Origin: an uncultured bacterium
Lineage (GTDB): Bacteria; Cyanobacteriota; Vampirovibrionia; Gastranaerophilales; Gastranaerophilaceae
DNA: 64,000 bases
Assembly: GCA_902763805.1 (NCBI GenBank)
Contig: CACWTN010000002.1
Span: 111,191-175,190 of the forward strand
Direction of reading: 5' to 3'
Shown: in pieces, positions 44,210 through 52,607 of the stretch
How the letters are laid out: each line of letters opens with the position of its first letter
How positions within the stretch are numbered: position 1 is the stretch's first letter
Translations under genes and position numbers: made by a program
The notes under the pieces: generated by a model
What the model was told of the DNA's origin: nothing
What the model saw: the letters and a program-made list of their open reading frames with translations, nothing else
The model's database searches: none

Positions 44210-44287
44210 GGGCATGAAGAGACTCGAACTCCCACGCTTGCGCACTAGTTCCTAAGACTAGCGTGTCTACCATTCCACCACATGCCC
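44210..44287 (-). tRNA. tRNA-Leu (anticodon TAG)
   Basis: On the minus strand: perfect 7-bp acceptor GGGCATG/CATGCCC, D arm GTG/CAC with GGTAGA loop, anticodon stem CTAGT/ACTAG with loop CTTAGGA (anticodon TAG), an 11-base variable arm TGCGCAAGCGT of class II form, and T arm with TTCGAGT loop. CCA is not encoded. 78 bases. Confidence 0.93.
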
Positions 44288-44289
44288 AT

Positions 44290-44456
44290 ATTCAGTTGTC
44301 AAAAGGTCTTACGACCTTGAGCGTGTCTACCCCTCTCCTCGAACGTGACATTTAGTCACCTTCTCGTCGGCAGAGTACCACATGCCCTTACGCTAGGTCA
44401 GTAGAGTAAACAGACCAAATCGGTTTGATTTACCCCTGCCCGTATTTAGTTGTCAA
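44290..44456 (-). pseudogene. Fragmented duplicate of the tRNA-Leu 5' half and its upstream sequence
   Basis: Two pieces of the tRNA reappear in order on the same strand: ACCACATGCCC (44377-44387, plus-strand reading) and AGCGTGTCTACC (44320-44331), separated by 45 bases instead of 5. The tRNA's 5' flank GCCCATATTCAGTTGTCAA (44284-44302) recurs as GCCCGTATTTAGTTGTCAA (44438-44456). No complete second tRNA can be folded. Confidence 0.7.
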
Positions 44457-44529
44457 CAAAAAAAATATATCAAGACCAAACCACTTTGTCAAATAGGGCT
44501 CTCGCAAATCAAAGGCATTCGTTTACATA

Positions 44530-44558
44530 TTGCACTCAGAAACCAAATTATATATAAT
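44530..44558 (+). promoter_or_regulatory. Promoter of hppA
   Basis: TTGCAC (44530-44535), 17 bases, TATAAT (44553-44558), 47 bases before the start. Confidence 0.6.
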
Positions 44559-44604
44559 ATATCTATTGAATTAGTGTTTAGGTTCACTAAAGAAGGAGAG
44601 ATAT

Positions 44605-47022
44605 ATGCTTAAAAAAATGTTTAAGTCACTGAACTTAGCTCTTTTGGCTATGTTCGTTTCTGCTCCTGTTTTCGCAGGAGAAGCATCTCTTGTTGTCCCA
44701 AACATTAAATCCGAATCAGAGCTCAGCTACAATCTTTTGTTAGCAGGCATTATCGTTTCGGTTTTAGGCGTCCTCTGGGGACTCTGGGCTTATACAAGAG
44801 TAAAAAAAGTTGAAGTCCACGAAGCTATGGCTTCCGTCGGAAACACAATCTTCGAAACTTGTAAAACTTACCTCGTTCAACAGGGTAAATTCTTACTTAT
44901 GTTAGAAGTATTAATCGGTTTGTGTATTGCATTCTATTTCTGGTATCTTCAGGGAATGGAGCTTAAATCGGTTCTTATCATTCTCGGATGGTCAGTTCTC
45001 GGTATCTTAGGTTCATACCTTGTTGCCTGGTTCGGTATCAGAATGAATACATTAGCAAACTCAAGAACTGCATTTACCGCACTTAAAGGCAACCCGCTGA
45101 ACATTCTTAACATACCGCTTAAAGCCGGTATGAGTATCGGTGTTTTACTCGTATCTATCGAGTTAATCATGATGTTAATTATCTTATTGTTTGTTCCGGG
45201 TGAACTGGCAGGCGCTTGTTTCATCGGTTTTGCTATCGGTGAATCACTTGGTGCTTCTGCACTTCGTGTTGCCGGCGGTATATTTACAAAAATTGCTGAT
45301 ATCGGTTCTGACTTGATGAAAATTCAATTCGGTATCAAAGAAGATGACCCGCGTAACCCCGGTGTTATTGCCGATTGTACAGGTGATAACGCAGGCGACT
45401 CAATAGGACCGACTGCTGACGGTTTTGAAACTTACGGTGTAACAGGTGTTGCTCTTGTAAGCTTCATTCTTTTAGGCGTATTCAAAGATTATCAGGTTCA
45501 GTTACTCGCCTGGATTTTCACAATGAGATTCCTGATGATTATCACATCAGTTGTTGCATACTGGATTAACGGTATCTACACTAAATTAGTTATCGCAAAA
45601 GCTAAAAAGTTTGACTTTGAAGCTCCGTTAACTTCATTAGTTTGGATTACTTCTGTTCTTTCTATCGGAATGACTTTCGGTGTAAGCAACTTCTTATTAA
45701 AAGACCTTCCTGCTAATTTATGGCTGGTTCTTTCAATAATTATTTCCTGCGGTACTTTGGGTGCAGCATTGATACCTGAAGCAACAAAGGTATTTACTTC
45801 ACCAAAAGCTAAACACACTCACGAAGTTGTTGTAGCATCAAAAGAAGGCGGTGCTTCTCTTACAATCCTTTCAGGTATTGTATCAGGAAACTTCTCCGGT
45901 TTCTGGATTGGTTCAATTGTTGTATTGTTAATGGGCTTGGCTTATTTTGCAAGTTTGAACATTCCGGCTGATGTTATGATTTATCCGTCAGTATTTGCAT
46001 TTGGTTTGGTTGCATTCGGTTTCCTTGGTATGGGGCCTGTAACTATTGCAGTTGACTCTTACGGGCCTGTAACCGATAACGCTCAGTCAGTTTACGAATT
46101 GTCACTGATTGAAGAAATCGACGGAGTTAAAGAAGGTATTGAAAAATACTACGGATTTACTCCTGATTTTGAAAATGCAAAAACATACTTGGAAGAAAAT
46201 GATGGTGCAGGCAACACCTTTAAAGCTACTTCAAAACCTGTATTAATCGGTACTGCGGTAGTTGGTGCCACAACCATGATTTTCTCATTAATCCTGGTTA
46301 TCAAAGAAACATTGGGTATTCAGCCAGAAATGATTTTGAACCTGCTGAACCCATACACACTTCTCGGTTTCATTGCCGGCGGTGCTGTAATTTACTGGTT
46401 CTCAGGTGCTTCTATGCAGGCTGTAACAACAGGTGCATACAGAGCTGTCGAATACATCAAAGACAATATCAAATTAGGCGAAGCTGATGAAAAGAGTGCT
46501 AACCTTGCTAACTCAAAAGAAGTTGTTAAGATTTGTACTCAATACGCACAAAAAGGTATGTACAATATTTTTATCGCTTTATTTGGTTTTGCTCTTGCAC
46601 TTGCTTGTTTATCAGCTCCGATGGGAGGCGATAATGCACCGGTATCATTCTTTGTAAGCTATTTGATAGCTATAGCAGTATTTGGTCTGTTCCAGGCTGT
46701 ATTTATGGCTAACGCAGGCGGCTGTTGGGATAACGCTAAGAAAATTGTTGAAGTTGATATGGCTGAAAAAGGTACACTGCTTCACGAAGCAACTGTTGTC
46801 GGTGACACTGTAGGTGACCCGTTCAAAGATACTTCATCAGTTGCAATGAACCCAATTATCAAGTTTACAACCCTGTTTGGACTTTTGGCAATGGAAATTG
46901 CTATTGCTCCGGCATTTAAAGAAAATGCAAAAATCTGGGGTGCTGTAATCCTTGTAATCGCTTTAATCTTTGTTATCCGTTCTTTCTATGCTATGAGAAT
47001 TCCTAACAAAGAAGAAAAATAA
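44605..47022 (+). CDS. hppA: Membrane-bound ion-translocating pyrophosphatase
   Basis: 805 residues, about 16 membrane helices. Family motifs: GESLGASALRVAGGIFTKIADIGSD, EDDPRNPGVIADCTGDNAGDSIG (instead of the usual ADNVGDNVGD), GPVTDNAQSVYE, and VVGDTVGDPFKDTSSVAMN at the C-terminus. It couples pyrophosphate hydrolysis to pumping of H+ or Na+. The divergent ADCTGDNAGD and TSSVAMN forms set it in a less-studied clade, so ion choice and potassium need cannot be read safely. The first 25 residues look like a signal peptide (FVSAPVFAGE), which is not general. GAAGGAGAG ribosome site. Confidence 0.92.
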   Translation: MLKKMFKSLNLALLAMFVSAPVFAGEASLVVPNIKSESELSYNLLLAGIIVSVLGVLWGLWAYTRVKKVEVHEAMASVGNTIFETCKTYLVQQGKFLLMLEVLIGLCIAFYFWYLQGMELKSVLIILGWSVLGILGSYLVAWFGIRMNTLANSRTAFTALKGNPLNILNIPLKAGMSIGVLLVSIELIMMLIILLFVPGELAGACFIGFAIGESLGASALRVAGGIFTKIADIGSDLMKIQFGIKEDDPRNPGVIADCTGDNAGDSIGPTADGFETYGVTGVALVSFILLGVFKDYQVQLLAWIFTMRFLMIITSVVAYWINGIYTKLVIAKAKKFDFEAPLTSLVWITSVLSIGMTFGVSNFLLKDLPANLWLVLSIIISCGTLGAALIPEATKVFTSPKAKHTHEVVVASKEGGASLTILSGIVSGNFSGFWIGSIVVLLMGLAYFASLNIPADVMIYPSVFAFGLVAFGFLGMGPVTIAVDSYGPVTDNAQSVYELSLIEEIDGVKEGIEKYYGFTPDFENAKTYLEENDGAGNTFKATSKPVLIGTAVVGATTMIFSLILVIKETLGIQPEMILNLLNPYTLLGFIAGGAVIYWFSGASMQAVTTGAYRAVEYIKDNIKLGEADEKSANLANSKEVVKICTQYAQKGMYNIFIALFGFALALACLSAPMGGDNAPVSFFVSYLIAIAVFGLFQAVFMANAGGCWDNAKKIVEVDMAEKGTLLHEATVVGDTVGDPFKDTSSVAMNPIIKFTTLFGLLAMEIAIAPAFKENAKIWGAVILVIALIFVIRSFYAMRIPNKEEK

Positions 47023-47039
47023 AAGATTAATACTCTTTT

Positions 47040-47075
47040 AAAGGTCGGACTGAGAATTCTCAGTCCGACCTTTTT
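47040..47075 (+). terminator. Terminator after hppA
   Basis: AAGGTCGGACTGAG-AATT-CTCAGTCCGACCTTTTTTT, perfect 14-bp stem. Confidence 0.92.
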
Positions 47076-47123
47076 TTATTATAAATCTTAAGGAAAAATT
47101 AATTATCATGATGATTTACCCTC

Positions 47124-47152
47124 TTGATTTACCCATTTGTTTTTAATACTAT
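47124..47152 (+). promoter_or_regulatory. Promoter of gap
   Basis: TTGATT (47124-47129), 17 bases, TACTAT (47147-47152), 46 bases before the start. Confidence 0.5.
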
Positions 47153-47197
47153 TAGTATGTTAAGAGAAAGTTTTACTAATAAGAAGGAGTAAAAATT

Positions 47198-48202
47198 ATG
47201 GTAAACGTAGCAATTAACGGATTCGGAAGAATCGGTAGAAACACTTTAAGAGCAGCTATCAGAGAAGGTATCTTTGATAAAATTAACTATGTTGCAATCA
47301 ACGACCCTGGTTTAAAACCGGAAGATGCAGCTAGAATTTTCAAATATGACTCAGTTATGGGCAAATTTGACGGTGAAGTTTCAGCTTACGAAGAAGGCAT
47401 CATCGTTAACGGTAAGAAAATTAAATTCTTTGCTGAAAAAGACCCTGCAAATCTTCCTTGGAAAGATTTAGGTGTTGAAGTTGTTGTTGAATCAACAGGT
47501 TTCTTCACTGATGGTGAAAAAGCTAAAGCTCATATCGCAGCAGGTGCTAAGAAAGTTATTATCTCAGCTCCGGCTACTAACGAAGATATTACAATTGTTT
47601 TAGGCGTTAACGAAAAAATGTATGACCCTGCAAAACACAATGTAATTTCTATGGCATCTTGTACAACAAACTGCTTGGCTCCTGTAGCTAAGGTTATCGA
47701 TGAAAAATTCGGTATCGTTAAAGGTTTGATGACAACTGTTCACTCTTATACAGGTGACCAAAGAATCTTAGACGCAGGTCACAAAGATCCTCGTCGTGCT
47801 AGAGCTGGTGCTCTTAACATTTGTCCTACTAAGACAGGTGCTGCTAAGGCTGTAGCTCTTGTATTACCTCAATTAAAAGGTAAATTGGACGGTTTCGCTA
47901 TGAGAGTTCCTACTCCGGACGTATCTTTAGTTGACGTTGTATTTGAACTTGCTAAAGACGTTACAGTAGAAGAAGTTAACGCAGCATTAAAAGAAGGCGC
48001 TGACGGACACGTTCTTTGCTACACTGAAGAACCGTTAGTATCTTCTGACTACGTTGGTACTTCACAATCTTCAACAGTTGACGCTTTATTAACTCGTGTA
48101 ATGGGCGGAAACCAGGTTAAGATTATTTCTTGGTACGATAACGAAATGGGTTATTCTACAAGATTAGCTGAAACAACATTAATGGTTGCTTCTAAATTAT
48201 AA
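47198..48202 (+). CDS. gap: Glyceraldehyde-3-phosphate dehydrogenase
   Basis: 334 residues, full length. NAD-binding INGFGRIGRNTLRA, catalytic Cys in MASCTTNCLAPVAK, TVHSYTGDQRILD, RRARAGALNICPTKTGAAKAV, RVPTPDVSLVD and SWYDNEMGYSTRL. Codon use looks highly expressed (many GCT, AAA, GTT). Glycolysis and gluconeogenesis. AGAAGGAG ribosome site. Ends at a strong terminator, so monocistronic. Confidence 0.98.
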   Translation: MVNVAINGFGRIGRNTLRAAIREGIFDKINYVAINDPGLKPEDAARIFKYDSVMGKFDGEVSAYEEGIIVNGKKIKFFAEKDPANLPWKDLGVEVVVESTGFFTDGEKAKAHIAAGAKKVIISAPATNEDITIVLGVNEKMYDPAKHNVISMASCTTNCLAPVAKVIDEKFGIVKGLMTTVHSYTGDQRILDAGHKDPRRARAGALNICPTKTGAAKAVALVLPQLKGKLDGFAMRVPTPDVSLVDVVFELAKDVTVEEVNAALKEGADGHVLCYTEEPLVSSDYVGTSQSSTVDALLTRVMGGNQVKIISWYDNEMGYSTRLAETTLMVASKL

Positions 48203-48234
48203 TTTGTGAATTCGGATTTAAGTCCGGTTTAATC

Positions 48235-48267
48235 AAAAAGCGTTCGGGTTATCCCGAACGCTTTTTA
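48235..48267 (+). terminator. Terminator after gap
   Basis: AAAAAGCGTTCGGG-TTAT-CCCGAACGCTTTTT; also fits the minus-strand gene that ends at 48288. Confidence 0.92.
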
Positions 48268-48287
48268 TATGCCTGTATGGTGTTTTT

Positions 48288-48653
48288 TTATTTTACATAC
48301 TTGTTGAACAAGTTGTCTATAAAATCATTTGCTGCTTTTTTAGCTTTTTCTCTATAAGCATATCTTGTTGAATCACTAAGATCATATCGTGATTTATCAA
48401 GCGTTTTTTTACCCTTTTCCAGAAATTTGGCAACAAATGTACTTTTAAATTTATCCGGCAGCCCTGTCTTTTTTGATTTTCCTACAAAATAACCAACATA
48501 ACTTATATCGATAACATCTTTTTCCGTACCGATTTTAGAAGCTTTTTCAAACATTTTATCAAATACTTCACCATAAAACATTTCGCCGTTTATATTAAGT
48601 TTTGCACCGAAGGTGCTGTTATAGCCATTGTTTTGTATTTTCCCGATCTGCAT
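48288..48653 (-). CDS. Small 'FGA'-tagged hypothetical protein, 121 residues
   Basis: No family recognised. N-terminus MQIGKIQNNGYNSTFGAKLNING places the tag STFGA at about 13-17. The rest is basic and helical with many Lys (KAKKAANDFIDNLFNKYVK at the end). No signal peptide or membrane helix. AAAAGGAG precedes the ATG on the minus strand. It follows the terminator at 48703-48739 that ends the upp transcript, so it has its own promoter. Confidence 0.72.
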   Translation of the reverse strand: MQIGKIQNNGYNSTFGAKLNINGEMFYGEVFDKMFEKASKIGTEKDVIDISYVGYFVGKSKKTGLPDKFKSTFVAKFLEKGKKTLDKSRYDLSDSTRYAYREKAKKAANDFIDNLFNKYVK

Positions 48654-48702
48654 TATTCATTCTCCTTTTTCATATATAACCCTCTAAAAATATTTTTTGC
48701 GC

Positions 48703-48739
48703 AAAAAAAAAGAGGCTTTATATATAAAGCCTCTTTTTT
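48703..48739. terminator. Terminator after upp
   Basis: AAAAAAAAGAGGCTTTA-TATA-TAAAGCCTCTTTTTT. On the minus strand it lies 16 bases after the upp stop. Confidence 0.9.
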
Positions 48740-48754
48740 CATAACAAAATTGTT

Positions 48755-49411
48755 TTAAGTATTATATATTCTGTCACCTGCATCGCCCATGCCTGGAACA
48801 ATATAACCTCTTTCGTTAAGATGCCTATCTACTGCTGCAACAATTAATTTGACATCAGGGAATTCGCTGAATACTGCGTTAATGCCTTCAGGAGCAGATA
48901 TCATGCAAACGCATGTGATATTTTCCTGCGGAATCCCTTTAGAAACGTACAGCCTGATTGCTTCTCTTAAAGAATTACCTGTAGCAAGCATAGGATCTGT
49001 AATAAACACATAATACTTAGACGGATTATCTACAGGCATTGGAACTTTGTTATAATACCAAACAGGTTTTAAAGTTTTCTCATCACGGTACATACCGATA
49101 TGCCTAATAGTCGCCTGCGGAAGAATATCAACTGCCTCATCCGTAAAAATCAGTCCTGCTCTTAATATCGGGGATATAATAATGGTGATATCGTCATTTA
49201 TGGTCTTTGTTGTAAACTCCGCTATCGGGGTTTCGATTTTAACTTCTTTTTGAGGCAGATTTTTGGTTGCTTCATACAAAAGTATCCTTGTAAGTTTTCT
49301 TGCAGCCAGCCTTACTCCCTGAGTATCTGTATTTTTATCTCTCATTGTACATAAGCTCTGGTTTACAATAGGATTAGAAACTACAGTCAAATTATTTTTT
49401 TCTTCGCTCAT
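48755..49411 (-). CDS. upp: Uracil phosphoribosyltransferase
   Basis: 218 residues. LRAGL in IISPILRAGLIFTDEAVDILP, MYRDEKTLKPVWYYNKVP, PRPP-binding ITDPMLATGNSLREAI, and the C-terminal VAAVDRHLNERGYIVPGMGDAGDRIYNT. Salvages uracil to UMP. The first 20 bases overlap the end of the MCE gene, so the two are translated from one message. N-terminus about 10 residues longer than in E. coli Upp. Confidence 0.96.
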   Translation of the reverse strand: MSEEKNNLTVVSNPIVNQSLCTMRDKNTDTQGVRLAARKLTRILLYEATKNLPQKEVKIETPIAEFTTKTINDDITIIISPILRAGLIFTDEAVDILPQATIRHIGMYRDEKTLKPVWYYNKVPMPVDNPSKYYVFITDPMLATGNSLREAIRLYVSKGIPQENITCVCMISAPEGINAVFSEFPDVKLIVAAVDRHLNERGYIVPGMGDAGDRIYNT

Positions 49412-50048
49412 CTAATTTACTCCCTAAATCATCTACTCTTTTTTGTTGTTTATCAATAATTTTGTCAACATATTTCAGGAATTGTTCGGATTCTTCAAAT
49501 GACTGTTTCCCTGAGGGAAAATCAATTTCTCCCATTTTCTTTCCAAATTTAGAGGATACAGCTATGATATTACCTACATTTTTAAACATTTCGTTAAGCA
49601 GCCCGGCTGCATCGCTTAATCTTTTGGGAGAATTTACGGTTAATGTCGGAACGGTGGAATCTACATATGTATTTTTATCCGGCAGATACAGCTCAAGAGA
49701 TTTTGAACCTGCCATTCCGCTGAATTCAACCGTTGCTGATGTGCCCTGCGGCAATTTTACGGACTTGTCAGTTATTAAAAATTTAACAAAGACCTCATCT
49801 TTCATTGGTTCAATTTTTGTCACATGACCTATCTCAATACCCATTGCTCTGACTGAAGACCCGACAATCAAGCCGTCTACGTCAGGCATAAATATATTGT
49901 ATTCATATTCCGAATCAACATGTTTTATTTGATTTATAAAAAATCCTATAGCAGGTATCAGCAAAATCAGCAGCCAGATTAAAAGCTCTCCGCTGTGATT
50001 TATGTATAAAAGATTTTTTTCTTTATCTTCTTTTTTATCTTCTGTCAT
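49392..50048 (-). CDS. Second MCE-domain protein
   Basis: 218 residues. A single membrane anchor at about 20-38 (SGELLIWLLILLIPAIGFFI), then an MCE domain (about 47-125: YNIFMPDVDGLIVGSSVRAMGIEIGHVTKIEP ... SGMAGSKSLELYLP), then a helical tail with heptads. A shorter relative of the mlaD gene at 11961, without permease or ATPase beside it, so it may use the MlaEF pair from elsewhere or form its own ring. Overlaps upp. Confidence 0.88.
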   Translation of the reverse strand: MTEDKKEDKEKNLLYINHSGELLIWLLILLIPAIGFFINQIKHVDSEYEYNIFMPDVDGLIVGSSVRAMGIEIGHVTKIEPMKDEVFVKFLITDKSVKLPQGTSATVEFSGMAGSKSLELYLPDKNTYVDSTVPTLTVNSPKRLSDAAGLLNEMFKNVGNIIAVSSKFGKKMGEIDFPSGKQSFEESEQFLKYVDKIIDKQQKRVDDLGSKLDERRKK

Positions 50049-50087
50049 ATCAGACCTATTATATCTAATTTAACAACCTTAGACAAG

Positions 50088-50495
50088 TTATTTTATATAA
50101 AACTCATTAATTGCAAGCGGATGCGTAAAGTCGTCGTGAGAAAATACCTGCATTACGTATCTTCCGGTCTGCCAAAACGTAAAATAATCCGTGTAATAAT
50201 ATCTTTCATCCCGGTTTAGACGAAAATCTTTTGTTCTTACGACATTTTCCCCGCCCAAAGGAATTTTATCATCCATTGTGAATACCTGTACACGTATAAA
50301 GTCGTTATACATTTTTTTTGGTGCAATAAAAAGATAATAAACTTTATTACCGGGCTTGAATACTTTTTGGTCGTGCAGCGCATTGTTCTGTGTTATGGGA
50401 ACGCTGTTAAAAAGTATCAAACCACGCTCATAAGAACAGCCTGTTAAAAGAATAAATGAAAAGAAAACCGTTATAAGTAATCTGAGAGTTTTCAT
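50088..50495 (-). CDS. Putative lipoprotein, 135 residues
   Basis: Lipoprotein signal with lipobox LTGC (Cys20) after a hydrophobic segment (LLITVFFSFILL). The mature part is beta-rich with charged and aromatic residues (VYYLFIAPKKMYNDFIRVQVFTMDDK, RYYYTDYFTFWQTGRYVMQVF), which could be a small immunoglobulin-like or beta-sandwich fold. Not a named family. It sits between the MCE and TPR genes on one strand with 9-39-base gaps, so it probably belongs to the same operon. Position after +1 Cys is Ser, which favours outer membrane sorting. Confidence 0.78.
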   Translation of the reverse strand: MKTLRLLITVFFSFILLTGCSYERGLILFNSVPITQNNALHDQKVFKPGNKVYYLFIAPKKMYNDFIRVQVFTMDDKIPLGGENVVRTKDFRLNRDERYYYTDYFTFWQTGRYVMQVFSHDDFTHPLAINEFYIK

Positions 50496-50504
50496 CCGGA
50501 AATC

Positions 50505-52532
50505 CTAACCTTCAAGAGTTTTTATTTTTTGCCTTACCGTGTTTAGCATTTTTTCATCTTTTTCAACACCTGAGTATAAATAGTAATATTCCAGAGCTTT
50601 TTCGGTATCACCTTTTTGTTCGTATGCCATACCCAGAGAATAGTATGCATAAGGATAATCAGGTGATAATTGGATTACTCTTTCAAAACATTTTATTGCA
50701 TCGTCGTAGTTTTTCTGGTTAGCCAGCACCAGTCCTTTATTGAAATAAGCATCAGAGCTATCTTTATCTATAGACAAAAGTCTGTCGTAGAAGCTTAAAG
50801 CCTTTGTGTTATTTCCGGTAAGCTTATATATATTGGCAATTTTCAGCATTGTATTTTTATCCTGCGGTGCGTATATAACAGCTTTTGCGTAATAATCCAG
50901 TGCGTCGTTGTATTGTTGTTTTTTATAAGCTTCATCACCGTTCTTAACCAGATTTTCATAAGCAATAGTTTGTTCTGTTGTTGTGAGCTTGATTTGTTCC
51001 GGCTTCTTTGCTTCGGGAACGGTAATTTTGTTTTCCGCATTATTTTTTGCTTCTGCCATTTTATGATTTGTCATAAACATTGATAAAGCAGTATTGTATT
51101 CAAGATTTGCCGGAGCAAGTGATACGGCTTTGCGGTAATTTTCAAGTGCAATATCCGAACAGCCCATTTTGTCATTTGCAGAGGCATATCCGAAATATGC
51201 AGATGCTTCTTTAGGGTTAAGTTCTATTGCGTCTTCAAAATATAAAATTGCCTGTCCGTAGTCTTTTTTATCGTACAAATCGTATGCATAAGCTATTGTT
51301 GCCGCTGCCAAATTAGTCTGTAAACGTTCATTAGGCTGCTTTTCAAGAAGCTGTTTATAAAGCTCTATTGCTGCAACGTAATTATTCATTGCGTGTAAAG
51401 TCAAAGCTTTGTTTGCCAATAATTCATAATTATCAGGAGATACTGATAATACCATATCGTAGAATTTTAAGGCGTTTATATAATCCTGTTTCTGGTGGTA
51501 ACATAAGGCAAGCTCTTTTTTTATATCGTTGTCTGAAGAATCAAGAGTGTAAGCTTTTTCAATATTAAATAATGCTAAATCAATATCATTCTGGCGTTTG
51601 TATACAAGCCCCAGATTTTTATATGCATTAGCATCATTTGGGAAAGCTTTTATATAAGTCTTGTATTCTTCAATGGCTTCCGTATTTTTACCCATATTCC
51701 CGAGCAGATTTGCATAATCAAATCTAAGTGCCGTTAAATCCGGGTTAACAGCAAAAGTTTTAGTGTAATATTCCAAGGCTTTGTCATTGTTACCCAGGTT
51801 TTGATAAGACAGTGCAAGTTTTGCTAAGACAACTTCATCTTCTTTATTGTCCTCTAACGCTCTTGTCAAAATTTCGCTTGCAGCCTTGTACTGTTTTGTA
51901 TCAAACAGAGCTAATCCGTAATGTGTATAATCCTTAAATGCTGTCGGATATTTTTTATACAAAGCTGCATATATATCACAGGCTTTTTCCGGCTGACCTG
52001 ATGCATAATAAACATTTGCCAGGTTTTCACTTGCTTCAAGATGTTCAGGATAAGCATTTAAAAACGTTGTGTAATACTCTATCGCATTTTTATAGTTCTT
52101 TCTGAAGTACTCAATGTTAGCAAGGTTCAGGTAATTGTATTTGTATTCCGGATAAATCTGCTGAGCCTGCATAAATGAGTTGTAGGCATTTTCATAGTCG
52201 CCCATTGTCTGTAAAATATTACCTATGCTTATATAAATAAAAGCATCGTTTGGACGAAGTCTGACAGCTTTTTTGTATGCTCCCAGAGCTTCTTCATAAT
52301 TACCTGCATCAGCGTACAGACCTGCAATTTTTGTATAAAGCATTGCGTCATCACCGTTTATGTTCAGCGCTTTTTGAATTATGTCTATAGCTGTAGCATA
52401 ATCTCCCTTATACTCATAATTGCATGCTTCCTGATACAGAATATGAGCTTCTTTTGTCATTCTGGCTTCAGCCTGTGAAGACGCAAAAAATAACATTATT
52501 CCCAATAACGATATACACAAATTTTTATTCAT
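50505..52532 (-). CDS. Long TPR-repeat protein, exported
   Basis: 675 residues from the ATG at 52530-52532, which has GAGGGC nearby; the ATG six codons upstream is less well placed. Signal peptide 1-22 (FFASSQAEA). The rest is a chain of 34-residue tetratricopeptide repeats: roughly 15 to 18 of them, each with the W/L-G-Y-A-F/Y-A-P positions (e.g. YLNLANIEYFRKNYKNAIEYY, YFNKGLVLANQKNYDDAIKCF), with one linker near 480-500 rich in Glu/Lys. A protein-binding scaffold in the periplasm. Partner unknown. Followed by the lipoprotein gene after 9 bases. Confidence 0.9.
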   Translation of the reverse strand: MNKNLCISLLGIMLFFASSQAEARMTKEAHILYQEACNYEYKGDYATAIDIIQKALNINGDDAMLYTKIAGLYADAGNYEEALGAYKKAVRLRPNDAFIYISIGNILQTMGDYENAYNSFMQAQQIYPEYKYNYLNLANIEYFRKNYKNAIEYYTTFLNAYPEHLEASENLANVYYASGQPEKACDIYAALYKKYPTAFKDYTHYGLALFDTKQYKAASEILTRALEDNKEDEVVLAKLALSYQNLGNNDKALEYYTKTFAVNPDLTALRFDYANLLGNMGKNTEAIEEYKTYIKAFPNDANAYKNLGLVYKRQNDIDLALFNIEKAYTLDSSDNDIKKELALCYHQKQDYINALKFYDMVLSVSPDNYELLANKALTLHAMNNYVAAIELYKQLLEKQPNERLQTNLAAATIAYAYDLYDKKDYGQAILYFEDAIELNPKEASAYFGYASANDKMGCSDIALENYRKAVSLAPANLEYNTALSMFMTNHKMAEAKNNAENKITVPEAKKPEQIKLTTTEQTIAYENLVKNGDEAYKKQQYNDALDYYAKAVIYAPQDKNTMLKIANIYKLTGNNTKALSFYDRLLSIDKDSSDAYFNKGLVLANQKNYDDAIKCFERVIQLSPDYPYAYYSLGMAYEQKGDTEKALEYYYLYSGVEKDEKMLNTVRQKIKTLEG

Positions 52533-52607
52533 ATTAAAGCCCTCAAACATATTCTATCAGAAAAACAAAAAGGGTGCATAATGTTTAGATATATGAATAT
52601 AACTAAT

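Noticed and set aside
44004..44224. Intact integrative element at the tRNA
   Set aside because: The direct repeats enclose only 185 bases and no integrase is present; at most a relic.
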